Source of the DNA: Novacetimonas maltaceti | GTDB taxonomy: Bacteria; Pseudomonadota; Alphaproteobacteria; Acetobacterales; Acetobacteraceae | Direction of reading: 5' to 3' | NCBI RefSeq assembly: GCF_002906255.1 | Contig: NZ_POTC01000001.1 | Span: 124,001 to 188,000 of the forward strand | DNA: 64,000 nt | Part shown: piece after piece, positions 30,084-38,929 of the stretch | How the letters are laid out: every line of letters starts with the position of its first letter | How positions within the stretch are numbered: the first letter of the stretch is position 1 | The notes under the pieces: model-generated | What the model was told of the DNA's origin: nothing | Databases searched by the model: none | Seen by the model: only the letters and a program-made list of their open reading frames with translations | Translations under genes and position numbers: made by a program

Positions 30084-30344
30084 TCAGCCCACGCCAAGTA
30101 GCGCGTCAAGCCTGCCCTCACGCTCAAGCGCCATCATGTCGTCACATCCCCCGATGAATTTTCCATCCACGAACAGTTGGGGCATCGTCATGTGGCCGCC
30201 TGAACGGCTTATGGCCGTCGTGCGGGCCTCCGTGCCGTGCAGGGCGGTAATTTCCTCGAACGCGACACCCTTGGACTGCAGCAGCCTGACGGCCCGGACG
30301 CAATAGGGGCAGCCCGGCTGGGTGTATATCTCGACTTTAGGCAT
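30084..30344 (-). CDS. grxC: Glutaredoxin 3
   Basis: Small glutathione-dependent thiol-disulfide oxidoreductase. 86 residues with the dithiol active site CPYC (12-15) in QPGCPYCVRA, the cis-proline TMPQLF and the GG(C/S)DD glutathione site (IGGCDDMMAL). Lies between comF and DUF1178 on the same strand; spacing to each is 44-70 bases, so one operon is plausible. Confidence 0.95.
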   Translation of the reverse strand: MPKVEIYTQPGCPYCVRAVRLLQSKGVAFEEITALHGTEARTTAISRSGGHMTMPQLFVDGKFIGGCDDMMALEREGRLDALLGVG

Positions 30345-30414
30345 GCGGAACTTTCATCTGCTGGATCAATGTCGTCTGTGCGGTAACGTTACCCCATAAT
30401 GCCATGTCCGGGCA

Positions 30415-31233
30415 TCAGTTGGGTAATGAAACCGTATCCGTTACGGATCGAACGCCTGTGGGCGGGCAGACGCGCGCGGCGGACAGGACATCGATACGGG
30501 CAACCCCATGCGCATGCAGCGCCGTGGCGCAGACCCCCAGAGTGCTGCCGGTGGTCATGACATCATCGACGAGGATGACATGCCGCCCCCGCAGGCCCGC
30601 GATCCGATGGGGACGGACCGCAATCGCACCGTGCAGCGTGGCCCGGCGCTGCGGCCCTGCCATGTGCCCAAGTGGGCGCGTATGGCGTATCCGCATCAAT
30701 GTGTCTGGCCAGTGAGCAATGCCGCCAAGGCGGGAGAGTTCCCCCGCCAGCAGCGCGGACTGGTTATAGCGGCGTGTAAACAACCGGCGCCGGTGCAGCG
30801 GTACCGGGACCAGTATGGCATCGGGGCGCAGCAGGTCGCGGCCGGACAGGTGCATGTAGCGTGCCAGAAGGGCCGCGTTTTCCGTCCGGTCACCGTATTT
30901 GAGGCCAAGGATCAGCCGACGTGACCCGTCATCGTAAACCAGCGCCGCGCGCCCGGCCTCCCACGGTGGGGGGGCGTGCAGGCAGTCATGGCAGGTCGGG
31001 TCTTCCCCTGCCGCGGCCTCCGACGTGAAGGGAATGCCGCATTTGCGGCATGCGGGGGCGGCGATCAGGTGCAGGTGCGTGAAACATTCCGCGCAGACAT
31101 GCCCCGCCTGCGCGACCTCTCCCCCGCATGACAGGCAGTGTGGAGGCAGCAGCAGGTCAAGCGCCCGATGCGCTGTCCTGCGCAGGTGGGGCAGGAAAAG
31201 GCGGGATGGGAAAATGCTGGAAAATCCGGGCAT
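30415..31233 (-). CDS. comF: ComF-family phosphoribosyltransferase-like protein
   Basis: 272 residues. The N-terminal zinc-binding part has paired cysteines CLSCGG, CAEC, CRKCG and CHDC; the C-terminal type I phosphoribosyltransferase domain has VPVPLHRRRLFTRRYNQSALLA and the PRPP loop VILVDDVMTTGSTL. The family takes part in DNA uptake in Bacillus and Haemophilus; whether this organism is competent is not shown here. Divergent from the methyltransferase at 31280 across only 46 bases. Confidence 0.9.
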   Translation of the reverse strand: MPGFSSIFPSRLFLPHLRRTAHRALDLLLPPHCLSCGGEVAQAGHVCAECFTHLHLIAAPACRKCGIPFTSEAAAGEDPTCHDCLHAPPPWEAGRAALVYDDGSRRLILGLKYGDRTENAALLARYMHLSGRDLLRPDAILVPVPLHRRRLFTRRYNQSALLAGELSRLGGIAHWPDTLMRIRHTRPLGHMAGPQRRATLHGAIAVRPHRIAGLRGRHVILVDDVMTTGSTLGVCATALHAHGVARIDVLSAARVCPPTGVRSVTDTVSLPN

Positions 31234-31279
31234 CGGGGCGGTGCATTCACGTGATGGTGTCCTTGGCAGATGCTAGCGG

Positions 31280-32155
31280 ATGGCGCACATCACTGTCATG
31301 GAGACGCCGATAATTTTTGACCGCCATGCCGTGCGGCTGCATCGGGATCGCGCGCATGCCACGCTGGGACGGATACAGCCGGTCCTTCAGGCAGCCGCGG
31401 ATCGGCTGCTGGACCGGCTTGATGATACGACCCACCGTTTTTCCCGTGCGCTTGATATCGGCGGGCGTGGCGTGACGTCCCCCATGCTGCGGGCGCGGGG
31501 AATCGATGTGGTGGCGACGGACCTGTCCCCTGCCCTGTGCGCGCGCGAAACCGTCCCATGTGTCTGCATGGACGAGGAATGGCTGCCATTCGGGCCTGCC
31601 ACATTCGATCTGGTCATCGCCAACCTGTCGCTGCACTGGGTCAACGACCTGCCCGGCACCCTGGTGCAGATCCGCAATATCCTGCGGCCGGATGGGCTTT
31701 TCCTGGCGTGCATGCCGATCCTGCCGACGCTGGCGGAACTGCGGCAGGCCCTTGCGGGAGCCGAACATGACCTGCTGGGCGGGGCATCGGCGCGTGTTTC
31801 GCCTTTCCCCGGCCTGCGTGACTGCGCCGCCCTGCTGCAGCGGGCCGGATTCGCCCTGCCCGTGGCCGATTCGGATGTCATCCCGCTTGCCTATCGTTCG
31901 CCACTGGCGCTGCTGCGGGACCTGCGTGACGCGGGCGAAACCAATGCGCTGGAACAGCGGCATCGCGCCTGCCCTCCCGCATCCCTGTTTCCAGCGGCAC
32001 TGGCAAGGCTTCCGCGTGATGCGCAGGGAAATGTCGCCATGCCGCTGCATGTTGCGATGATGACCGGCTGGGCCCCGGCAGCCACGCAGCCACAGCCCCT
32101 GAAACCCGGACAGTTCACGACATCGCTGAAAGATGCGCTGGACGACGGGGAATGA
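31280..32155 (+). CDS. NDUFAF5/BioC-like SAM-dependent methyltransferase
   Basis: 291 residues. It opens IIFDRHAVRLHRDRAHAT, then ALDIGGRGVTSPMLRARG (a variant SAM motif I), VATDLSP, FDLVIANLSLHWVNDLPG and ILRPDGLFLACM. The sequence pattern is that of alphaproteobacterial homologues of NDUFAF5, a complex I assembly factor; BioC is the near relative, but a true BioC is already present as the fused bioCD. The C-terminal half (LRDLRDAGETNAL) is also NDUFAF5-like. The start may instead be the ATG at 31298. Confidence 0.75.
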   Translation: MAHITVMETPIIFDRHAVRLHRDRAHATLGRIQPVLQAAADRLLDRLDDTTHRFSRALDIGGRGVTSPMLRARGIDVVATDLSPALCARETVPCVCMDEEWLPFGPATFDLVIANLSLHWVNDLPGTLVQIRNILRPDGLFLACMPILPTLAELRQALAGAEHDLLGGASARVSPFPGLRDCAALLQRAGFALPVADSDVIPLAYRSPLALLRDLRDAGETNALEQRHRACPPASLFPAALARLPRDAQGNVAMPLHVAMMTGWAPAATQPQPLKPGQFTTSLKDALDDGE

Positions 32156-32169
32156 AGCCCGCCGGAGGG

Positions 32170-33198
32170 TCAGCCGCCGGTGACACTCATGTGGCGGGAA
32201 ATGCGGGCCGGGTCGTCATCGGCACGGCCCAGCATGAAATCATGCCCCTTGGGCTTGCGTCCGATGGCCGAGTGCACAAGCCGCAGGAGCCCCGCATCAT
32301 CCATTCCCGCGCGCAATGGTCCACGCAGGTCGCTTGCCCCCTCATGGCCCAGGCAGGAATAAAGCTGCCCGGTGCAGGACAGGCGCACACGGTTGCAGCT
32401 TTCGCAGAAATTATGGCTCATCGGGGTGATGAAGCCGATTTTCTGCCCGGTTTCGGCCACGCGCACATACCGCGCCGGGCCGCCCGTGCGATAGGTTAGC
32501 GGCTCCAGCGTCCAGCGACGCGCGAGGTCGGCGCGCACGCGGTCCAGCGGGATATAGCGGTTGACCCGGTCATCGCCGGTCTCTCCCATGGGCATCGTCT
32601 CGATCAGGCACAGGTCGGCCCCCATCTGCCCGCACCATGCCACCATGTCGTCGAATTCATCGTCGTTCAGGCCCGCCATAGCCACGGCATTGATGCGGAG
32701 TTTCAGCCCCGCCTCCCGCGCCGCACGGACACCATCGAGCGTCTTGCGCAGGTTGCCCCGCCGCGTGATGGCGGCAAAGCGGGCGGGGTCAAGGGAATCC
32801 ATGCTGACATTCACCCGCCGGACCCCTGCCGCATGGAGCGGGGCCGCAAATTCCCCCAGCCGGGAGCCATTGGTCGTCAGCGTCAGTTCATCAAGGCGCG
32901 GTTCATCCCCGGGACGCCGCAGCCATTCCCCCATGGCGGTAAAGAATGACATGACATCGCGTCGCACCAGCGGTTCGCCACCGGTGACGCGAAGGCGCCG
33001 GACGCCGCTGTGGATGAACGCGCCACAGATACGCTCCAGTTCCTCGTAGGACAGGATTTCAGGCTTGGGGAGGAAGGTCATTTCCTCGGCCATGCAGTAC
33101 AGGCAACGCATGTCACAACGGTCGGTGACCGATACGCGCAGATACGTTACCGCCCGGCCAAACGAATCAAGGAAAGGGCGCGTCATCAGGCGTTCCAA
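32170..33198 (-). CDS. moaA: GTP 3',8-cyclase MoaA
   Basis: Radical-SAM enzyme starting molybdenum cofactor synthesis from GTP. 342 residues with the SAM cluster Cys28-x3-Cys32-x2-Cys35 (CDMRCLYC), TGGEPLVR, and the second 4Fe-4S site CESCNRVRLSCTGQLYSC near the C-terminus. The protein ends in two glycines (VTGG), as needed for activity. The gene starts directly after the stop of the DUF3553 gene. moeA is at 10192-11394, so cofactor genes are dispersed in this genome. An alternative ATG at 33186 would shorten it by four residues. Confidence 0.97.
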   Translation of the reverse strand: MERLMTRPFLDSFGRAVTYLRVSVTDRCDMRCLYCMAEEMTFLPKPEILSYEELERICGAFIHSGVRRLRVTGGEPLVRRDVMSFFTAMGEWLRRPGDEPRLDELTLTTNGSRLGEFAAPLHAAGVRRVNVSMDSLDPARFAAITRRGNLRKTLDGVRAAREAGLKLRINAVAMAGLNDDEFDDMVAWCGQMGADLCLIETMPMGETGDDRVNRYIPLDRVRADLARRWTLEPLTYRTGGPARYVRVAETGQKIGFITPMSHNFCESCNRVRLSCTGQLYSCLGHEGASDLRGPLRAGMDDAGLLRLVHSAIGRKPKGHDFMLGRADDDPARISRHMSVTGG

Positions 33199-33384
33199 TC
33201 AGTCCACCACCGTCAACTGTATGACCATTGCGTCAATGGCGACCTTGCCCGCATGGGGAAACATCACCACCACCCGCCGTCCCGTGGCGGACTGCACCTG
33301 CCCCATGCCCCATTCCGGGTGGTCTGGATGCATCACATGCTGACCGGGGGTCAAAAAAGAGTGAAAAGGCAGCGATGCCGTCAT
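33199..33384 (-). CDS. DUF3553-family small protein
   Basis: 61 residues: PGQHVMHPDHPEWGMGQVQS followed by RRVVVMFPHAGKVAIDA matches the DUF3553 pattern, a short beta-rich domain that resembles the RNA-polymerase-interacting module of CarD/Mfd type. It ends exactly where moaA begins, so the two are probably transcribed together. Its function is unknown. Confidence 0.8.
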   Translation of the reverse strand: MTASLPFHSFLTPGQHVMHPDHPEWGMGQVQSATGRRVVVMFPHAGKVAIDAMVIQLTVVD

Positions 33385-33485
33385 GAAGCATAAACCCGGG
33401 ACAGAGGCACGATATCATATGGGACCGATCTGGGCCTTTTAAACCTGTTGACGGCAGGTTCAATGAAAAACGGCCTGTCGGTGTC

Positions 33486-33508
33486 CCATCCCCCTCATGC
33501 CGGGATGG
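33486..33508 (-). terminator. Possible hairpin after the phosphohexomutase gene
   Basis: CCATCCC (33486-33492) pairs with GGGATGG (33502-33508) 8 bases past the end of the minus-strand phosphomannomutase gene. The stem is 7 bp and no T-run follows, so the support is weak. Confidence 0.3.
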
Positions 33509-33516
33509 CCGGAGCG

Positions 33517-34929
33517 TCAGCCGGCAGCAGGCTTCCCGCCGGAAAAATCAGGGGCCTTGATGCCTGATTCGTGCAGTTGTGCCGACAGTTCGGCCTTCAG
33601 TCGCGCAAGGCCGGTTTCAGTCGTGCTTTCCGCGCGCGCCACCAGCATGGCCTGTGTATTGGACGCACGCAGCAGCCACCATCCGTCATCGGTACTGACG
33701 CGGACACCATCGATCAGGGAGACTTTTGCCCCCTTGGCACGCAGGCGGCCCGCAACCTCGTCGATAACGGCGAATTTGCGTGTGTCGGGACAATCAAAAC
33801 GCAGTTCAGGTGTATTGACCATGACCGGAAGGGCCTGACGCACATCCGACAGAGGCCCCGGCAGGCGCGCCACGATGCCCAGCAGTCGCACGGCGGCATA
33901 GAGCGCATCATCAAACCCGTACCACCTGTCGGCAAAGAAAATGTGCCCCGACATTTCCCCGGCCAGGAGGGCGCCGGTTTCCGCCATCTTGGATTTTATC
34001 AGGGAATGTCCGGCCCCCCACATGACGGGCGTGCCCCCGGCCTCGTCCACCGCATCGAACAGGGCCTGGCTCGCCTTGACGTCCGCGATGACCGTAGCAC
34101 CCGCATGATCGCGCAACACATCGCGCGCGAGCACCAGCAGGAGTTGGTCCGCCCACAGGATCTGTCCGGTATTGTCCACGACACCGATACGATCGGCATC
34201 GCCATCAAAGGCAAGCCCGATATCGGCATGCAGGCGGCGCACCGTATCAATCAGTTGCCCAAGGTTTTCCGGGATCGTCGGGTCCGGGTGATGGGCGGGG
34301 AAATGCCCGTCGATTTCGCCGTTCAGGACAGTGTGCCGCCCCGGCAGACCCTTGACGAGGCGCGCCAGCACCCTGCCCGCCGCGCTGTGCCCATTATCCC
34401 AGACCACATGCAGCGACCGCGTCCCGCCATCCCAGTCGCGAAGCAGGCGCCTGACATACTGGTCCGTCATGTCGAGGTCGCGGACACTTCCCGTGGTTTC
34501 GGGCACCACGTCGCCCGTGGCGCAGAGATGGCCAAGTTCGCGGATCTGCGCGCCAAAGAATGGCCTGCTCCGCAGCATCATCTTGAAGCCATTATGATCG
34601 GGTGGATTATGGCTGCCGGTCACCATGACCGCACCGTCGGCCTCAAGTTCAACCGATGCGTAATACAGAAGTGGCGTGGGGCCGCAACCCAGCCGGGTCA
34701 CGGCCATTCCCGACGCCATGGCCCCCCTCACCAGTTCGGATTCGAGACCGGGTGAGGAAAGGCGGCCGTCATGCCCGACGACGACAGTCGTCCCGCCCCT
34801 GCGGGCGATCACACTGCCAAGGGCACGGCCAATGGCATAGGCGTCCCCCGCCGTCAGGGTCTTCCCGACAATCCCGCGGATGTCATATTCACGCAGGCTT
34901 GTCGGGTCGAAGCGATGACGGAAGGACAC
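33517..34929 (-). CDS. manB: Phosphomannomutase/phosphoglucomutase (AlgC/ManB type)
   Basis: Interconverts hexose 1- and 6-phosphates. 470 residues. The four-domain enzyme shows YDIRGIVG near the start, the phosphoserine Ser106 in VTGSHNPP, the metal loop AFDGDADRIG (about 248), the sugar loop GEMSGHIFF and the phosphate-binding RASNTQAMLVARAE. It lies five bases after galU, so together they would turn glucose 6-phosphate into UDP-glucose, or mannose 6-phosphate into mannose 1-phosphate, for surface polysaccharide. Which sugar is preferred cannot be read from sequence. Confidence 0.92.
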   Translation of the reverse strand: MSFRHRFDPTSLREYDIRGIVGKTLTAGDAYAIGRALGSVIARRGGTTVVVGHDGRLSSPGLESELVRGAMASGMAVTRLGCGPTPLLYYASVELEADGAVMVTGSHNPPDHNGFKMMLRSRPFFGAQIRELGHLCATGDVVPETTGSVRDLDMTDQYVRRLLRDWDGGTRSLHVVWDNGHSAAGRVLARLVKGLPGRHTVLNGEIDGHFPAHHPDPTIPENLGQLIDTVRRLHADIGLAFDGDADRIGVVDNTGQILWADQLLLVLARDVLRDHAGATVIADVKASQALFDAVDEAGGTPVMWGAGHSLIKSKMAETGALLAGEMSGHIFFADRWYGFDDALYAAVRLLGIVARLPGPLSDVRQALPVMVNTPELRFDCPDTRKFAVIDEVAGRLRAKGAKVSLIDGVRVSTDDGWWLLRASNTQAMLVARAESTTETGLARLKAELSAQLHESGIKAPDFSGGKPAAG

Positions 34930-34934
34930 GGTCC

Positions 34935-35819
34935 TTATTTTGCCTGATAGGACTTCAGGAACGCGCGCACGTCATCGGCAAGCTCTTCGCGCTCCAGCGA
35001 GAAGGCGATCTGCGCCTCGAGGAAGCCGATCTTGTTGCCGCAGTCAAAGCGACGCCCTTCGTAGCGGAAGCCATGGAACGGCACATGGCCGATCATCTTC
35101 GCCATCGCATCGGTCAGCTGCACTTCACCGCCCGCGCCCTTTTCAAGCTTGGCAAGGTGCGGCAGCACGTCGGCGGTCAGGATGTAGCGGCCGATGACCG
35201 ACAGGTTGGACGGTGCTTCGGCGGGCTTGGGCTTTTCAACCAGGCCCTTGACTTCCACCAGCTTGCCGTCGTCATGGCCGACATCGAGCACACCGTACTG
35301 GTCGGTCTTTTCGCGCGGGACCTCGGTCACCGCCAGCACGTTGCCGCCCGTGCGGTTGTAGACGTCAACCAGCTGCTTCAGGCAGGAGGTCTTGCTCTGC
35401 ACGACGTCATCCGGCAGCAGGATGGCGAACGGGTCGTTGCCGATGAAGCTGCGGGCGCACCAGATGGCGTGGCCCAGGCCAAGCGGTTCCTGCTGGCGGA
35501 CGGAAATCATCGAACCCGGCGTGACACGGGTCGGTTCCAGCGCCTTGAGCGCGGAGGTCTTCTTGCGCTCCTTCAGCGTGGCTTCGAGTTCAAATGCAAT
35601 ATCGAAATAATCAATCAGCGAATCCTTGCCACGGCTGGACACCAGGCAGAATTCCTCGATCCCGGCTTCACGGGCTTCGTCGATCGCGTACTGGATCAGC
35701 GGCCTGTCGACAACCGGCAGCATCTCCTTGGGGACCGACTTCGTTGCGGGCAAGAAACGTGTGCCCATTCCGGCAACAGGAAGGACGGCTTTTTTCAAGG
35801 GCTTGATCACAAAATCCAC
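34935..35819 (-). CDS. galU: UTP-glucose-1-phosphate uridylyltransferase
   Basis: Makes UDP-glucose, precursor of cellulose and other exopolysaccharides in acetic acid bacteria. 294 residues. KKAVLPVAGMGTRFLPATK is the nucleotide-binding start, with LPVVDRPLIQYAIDEA, FAILLPDDVV and VEKPKPAEAPSNL further on and DCGNKIGFLEA near the end. First gene of a galU-manB pair. Upstream lies 407 bases without a gene. Confidence 0.96.
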   Translation of the reverse strand: MDFVIKPLKKAVLPVAGMGTRFLPATKSVPKEMLPVVDRPLIQYAIDEAREAGIEEFCLVSSRGKDSLIDYFDIAFELEATLKERKKTSALKALEPTRVTPGSMISVRQQEPLGLGHAIWCARSFIGNDPFAILLPDDVVQSKTSCLKQLVDVYNRTGGNVLAVTEVPREKTDQYGVLDVGHDDGKLVEVKGLVEKPKPAEAPSNLSVIGRYILTADVLPHLAKLEKGAGGEVQLTDAMAKMIGHVPFHGFRYEGRRFDCGNKIGFLEAQIAFSLEREELADDVRAFLKSYQAK

Positions 35820-36226
35820 CTTATTTTACAAATAACCTCGGACTTCCCTTTTCCTGCCCTCCTGAATTCCAGGACAATCGGCAATATCTGGACCCTGGGA
35901 AAGTCGCGTTGACTGCATCCTTAAGGCGCAGTTTCACGCAACAACATGACCTAAATCAACTATTTTGGTCTGGAATGCATTCCCAAGGGGGCATGATACG
36001 CTTTGTAATGCATTCAGCCCGGTTTTACGTGGTTGCCATGCGGTTTCCGCTATACTGGCATGACATGCCGACATGTTGAATCGGCTACCGGAGGACTTTC
36101 GACATAAAGATGTATAATTGTGCCGATTTTATGGCAAGCCATTTCAGGGCGCACGAATCAACAGGCGGTGAATGGATCATCACCGCCCGGCCGGGCATCT
36201 GTTTCATGGGATTTTCTGGAAATGTA
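35820..36226. other. 407-base region without genes, two ATGCAT palindromes
   Basis: Between galU and tRNA-Leu I find no credible gene. The region is less GC-rich than its flanks. It contains the 12-base perfect palindrome GGAATGCATTCC at 35972-35983 and a second AATGCATT at 36007-36014, centres 33 bases apart, about three helical turns. They could be operator half-sites upstream of galU, but nothing proves it. Confidence 0.4.
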
Positions 36227-36312
36227 TGGTGCGGCCAAGAAGACTCGAACTTCCACGGGGTTTCCCCCACAAGCACCTCAAGCTTGCGCGTCTACCATTC
36301 CGCCATGGCCGC
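36227..36312 (-). tRNA. tRNA-Leu (anticodon GAG)
   Basis: 86 bases on the minus strand fold as a class II tRNA. The acceptor arms GCGGCCA and TGGCCGC pair perfectly, the 3' CCA is encoded, the anticodon stem CAAGC/GCTTG encloses TTGAGGT with anticodon GAG, a long variable arm GGGG..CCCC follows, and TTCGAGT is the T loop. It reads CUC and CUU leucine codons. Confidence 0.97.
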
Positions 36313-36387
36313 ATACATTTTCTTCGGTATCGGGTAAGCGATAGCGAAGCAATGCAGGCCGTATAACCGATGGAAGGCAAACGGGCA

Positions 36388-37074
36388 ATGACTGAAAGCA
36401 AGATTTTATGGGAAATAACGTCAGGACGTGTTCCCTACCCCGATGCTCTGGCCTGCATGGAGCGTGATGCCCGCGCGATCCGGGCCGGGGATGCGGGCGA
36501 ACGGGTCTGGCTGCTGGAACATCCCCCCACCTATACGGCCGGCACGTCCGCCCGGCCGGAAGACCTGTTCAACCCGGCGGGATACCCCACCTGGCCCGCG
36601 GGACGCGGCGGGCAGTGGACCTATCACGGGCCGGGGCAGCGCGTGTGCTATGTCATGCTGGACCTGACGCAGCCGCACGGCCCGGTGCCCGCGCGCGATG
36701 TCCGTGCCTATGTCCATGCGCTGGAGGAATGGCTGATCCGGACCCTGAGCCGTTTCGGCGTCACCGGGGAACGGCGCGAGGGACGCGTGGGCGTCTGGGT
36801 GGTGGATCCGCAGAGCGGGCGGGAAGAAAAGATCGCGGCCATCGGGGTGCGGGTCTCCCGCTGGGTCAGTTGGCATGGAGTCGCGATCAATGTTGACCCC
36901 GCCCTGTCGGATTTCGAGGGAATCGTCCCGTGCGGAATCCGTGAATATGGCGTGACCAGCCTGCGCAGGCTGGGCCTCGACGTCAGCATGGCCGAAGTGG
37001 ACCGTGCCTTGCGCGACTGCTGGACGGAGTGTTTCGGCAGCGTGCCGGTGGAAGAAAAATGTCCTGAGGCGTAA
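36388..37074 (+). CDS. lipB: Octanoyl-[acyl-carrier-protein] transferase LipB
   Basis: Moves octanoate from ACP to lipoate-dependent enzymes. 228 residues from the ATG at 36388, which has GAAGG ten bases upstream; an ATG at 36370 is the alternative. The signature [13 protein letters not shown] spans 72-84, with the conserved Lys148 in [12 protein letters not shown] and the catalytic Cys182 in [16 protein letters not shown]. Lipoyl synthase is not in the window. Convergent with the lolA-like gene across a structured repeat. Confidence 0.96.
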   Translation: MTESKILWEITSGRVPYPDALACMERDARAIRAGDAGERVWLLEHPPTYTAGTSARPEDLFNPAGYPTWPAGRGGQWTYHGPGQRVCYVMLDLTQPHGPVPARDVRAYVHALEEWLIRTLSRFGVTGERREGRVGVWVVDPQSGREEKIAAIGVRVSRWVSWHGVAINVDPALSDFEGIVPCGIREYGVTSLRRLGLDVSMAEVDRALRDCWTECFGSVPVEEKCPEA

Positions 37075-37095
37075 CGGGCCTGAAAAAAGGTGAAT

Positions 37096-37169
37096 GAAAG
37101 TTTCCGGAGACCGCCTTCGGTCTGGACGGGGCCGCATCTTTCGGATCAGGGGCGTGCCCGGAAACTTCC
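37096..37169. repeat. Divergent copy of the structured convergent-gap element
   Basis: Outer arms GAAAGTTTCCGG (37096-37107) and CCGGAAACTTCC (37158-37169) pair over 12 positions with one mismatch. An inner 6-bp hairpin AGACCG/CGGTCT sits at 37108-37123. The left arm differs by one base from that of the copy at 41935. It lies between convergent lipB and the lolA-like gene. Confidence 0.55.
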
Positions 37170-37186
37170 ATCCATCGTGCTGCGGC

Positions 37187-37822
37187 CTATTTCGTGGTGT
37201 TCAGCGAGAACAGGTCGTCCGGCCATGCCGGGCCGGCATGGACGTCATCAAGGTCGAGGCGGATATGCTGGCGTTCCACGTCCGTCATCTCGATGGCAAT
37301 CAGGCTCAGCGTGCCTGAGATATCGGAAAAGCCGAGCGTCAGGAGACCCTGTGACGGGCTGTCGGATCGCGCCATGGAAACCTGAAGGCTGTTGGTCCCG
37401 TGCTGGACGGAGGTGACGACGATCTCCCCATCGAGATGCACGGGTTGTTGCAGCAGCAGGCCAAGCGGCTGGTGCCCGAGCGACATGCGCGTCACGGAAT
37501 CGCGGCGCGGGTCGATGAACACGAGGTGCCCATTCGCCGCCGTCAGCTTCATCGCGGCGGGCGTCGTGTAATCGAGACGCAGCCTGCCCGGGTCATAATA
37601 CAGCTTCCCGTCGCCCTTCCCCCCGTCGGGCCAGGTCTGCACGAAATGCGCCCCAAGCCCGTGCGTGTCGTTGAGGTAGTGCTCGACGCGCGTGATCTCG
37701 TCCTTCTGGCTCAGGGTCGCCCTGTCCGGCACCGCCTGGCACGCGCCCAGCAGCATCAGCAGGCCGCCCGCCATCAGGCGACGGACATGGAAGGGAAATG
37801 CCGGTTTCATGGCATCTTTCAT
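37187..37822 (-). CDS. LolA-like outer-membrane lipoprotein carrier family protein with lipobox
   Basis: 211 residues. The body matches the LolA fold: EITRVEHYLNDTHGLGAHFVQTWPDG, GKLYYDPGRLRLDYTTP, NGHLVFIDPRRDSV, PLGLLLQQPVHL and a C-terminal SLNTTK. Standard LolA is a soluble periplasmic carrier, but the signal peptide here ends LMLLGAC (Cys28), a lipobox, so this version may be a membrane-anchored lipoprotein. LolB is itself a lipoprotein of the same fold and is the main alternative. The start overlaps the end of bolA (ATGA), implying coupling. Confidence 0.78.
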   Translation of the reverse strand: MKDAMKPAFPFHVRRLMAGGLLMLLGACQAVPDRATLSQKDEITRVEHYLNDTHGLGAHFVQTWPDGGKGDGKLYYDPGRLRLDYTTPAAMKLTAANGHLVFIDPRRDSVTRMSLGHQPLGLLLQQPVHLDGEIVVTSVQHGTNSLQVSMARSDSPSQGLLTLGFSDISGTLSLIAIEMTDVERQHIRLDLDDVHAGPAWPDDLFSLNTTK

Positions 37823-38133
37823 GGCGTCGTCATCCGTTCCTGTTCTGCAGGCGTGCGCAGTATCAGCGACAGCGCGTGCATGCCGCCCGCGAATTCATCG
37901 GCCAGCAGTTCGTGGACAAGCCGGGAGCGCTGCACCCGGTTCATGTCGGCAAAGGCATCGCTGATGACCAGCACGTTATAATGACTCTCCCCCGCCTGCA
38001 CGCCATTGTCGCGTATCCCGACATGGTGGGCGTGGCGGGCGCTGTCGTCATGGACACGCAGTTCCACGGGGGCAAGACGCTCACGAAGGCATGTCTCGAT
38101 TCGGGCGGCGCGTCCCGTGATCCGGTCTGTCAT
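37819..38133 (-). CDS. bolA: BolA-family protein
   Basis: 104 residues. The family core ESHYNVLVISDAFADMNRVQRSRLVHELLADEFAGGMHALSL (first part at 49-68) is clear, with invariant His51 and the final HALSL. BolA proteins work with monothiol glutaredoxins in iron-sulfur cluster handling and influence cell shape. The ATG at 38133 has AGAGGAAG upstream; the frame stays open for another 55 codons but that part has no family similarity. Divergent from the J-domain gene across 79 bases. Confidence 0.9.
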   Translation of the reverse strand: MTDRITGRAARIETCLRERLAPVELRVHDDSARHAHHVGIRDNGVQAGESHYNVLVISDAFADMNRVQRSRLVHELLADEFAGGMHALSLILRTPAEQERMTTP

Positions 38134-38212
38134 TGGCTGCTTCCTCTGCTCCATGGTCACACTCGCACATCTTCGCTCTTGCACGAAGCATGAACGGACG
38201 CACATAACGGGA

Positions 38213-38827
38213 ATGATGAAGAGAAGGAATACACGTCCCAAGGCCTTTGACCCCGATCCGGATGCACCGGCGCGTTGCTGCGACATGGCCGGATGCACCG
38301 AGGCCGCAGGTTATCGCGCGCCACGTTCGCGCGATGCGCTGAACCAGTATTTCTGGTTCTGCCTGGAACATGTGCGTGAGTACAATGCACGCTGGGATTA
38401 CTACAAGGGCATGTCGCCCGGTCAGATCGAGGCGCATATCCGCGCCGATGTATCGTGGAACAGGCCGTCATGGCGGCTGGGCCAGGCCAATGGCGCGCGT
38501 GCCTTTGACGAGGAGGAAATCCTTGATCCCCTCGACCTGCTCAGGAACAGCGCGCGCTCGCGCGTGCGCCGCGCGCAGGAACGTGATGCGCGCCACGCCG
38601 CGCCTGACGAACTCAAATACCCGCTCAGCGTGCTTGACCTTGGCTGGCCCATTTCGCTCGAGGAACTCAAGACACGCTACAAGGCGCTTGCCCGCCAGCA
38701 CCATCCCGATGCCAATGGCGGGGATCGCGCGGCGGAAGAGCGGCTGAAGGGAATCAATGTTGCCTATACGGCAATACGTGCCCATCTTGTGGCAATGCCG
38801 GATGATGGGCTTGCCCGTTCGGCCTGA
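38213..38827 (+). CDS. J-domain (DnaJ) protein upstream of cobS
   Basis: 204 residues. The J domain is at the C-terminus (about 137-193) with LGWPISLEELKTRYKALARQ, the essential HPD tripeptide at 164-166 and INVAYTAIRAH. The N-terminal part has Cys22, Cys23, Cys28 and Cys50 in CCDMAGC and FWFCLEH, a possible metal site, and a conserved YNARWDYYKGMS. It should recruit an Hsp70 to a specific client. It precedes cobS-cobT, as it does in many alphaproteobacteria, so the cobaltochelatase may be that client (inference). Confidence 0.9.
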   Translation: MMKRRNTRPKAFDPDPDAPARCCDMAGCTEAAGYRAPRSRDALNQYFWFCLEHVREYNARWDYYKGMSPGQIEAHIRADVSWNRPSWRLGQANGARAFDEEEILDPLDLLRNSARSRVRRAQERDARHAAPDELKYPLSVLDLGWPISLEELKTRYKALARQHHPDANGGDRAAEERLKGINVAYTAIRAHLVAMPDDGLARSA

Positions 38828-38929
38828 GATTTTAAGTGATGGCTGATCGGCCGCCCCCTTCCTATACTCCCGTGCATGACGTTACCTGTCGTGCCGGATC
38901 GCGGCGTATGATGGCAGGGGCACCAGAAT

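Noticed and set aside
36110-36366. Three overlapping short frames across the tRNA-Leu gene
   Set aside because: They run through the complement of a complete tRNA and have no independent support.
38828-38929. Cobalamin riboswitch before cobS
   Set aside because: The gap is 102 bases and lacks the B12-box; no other riboswitch class is apparent in the window either.
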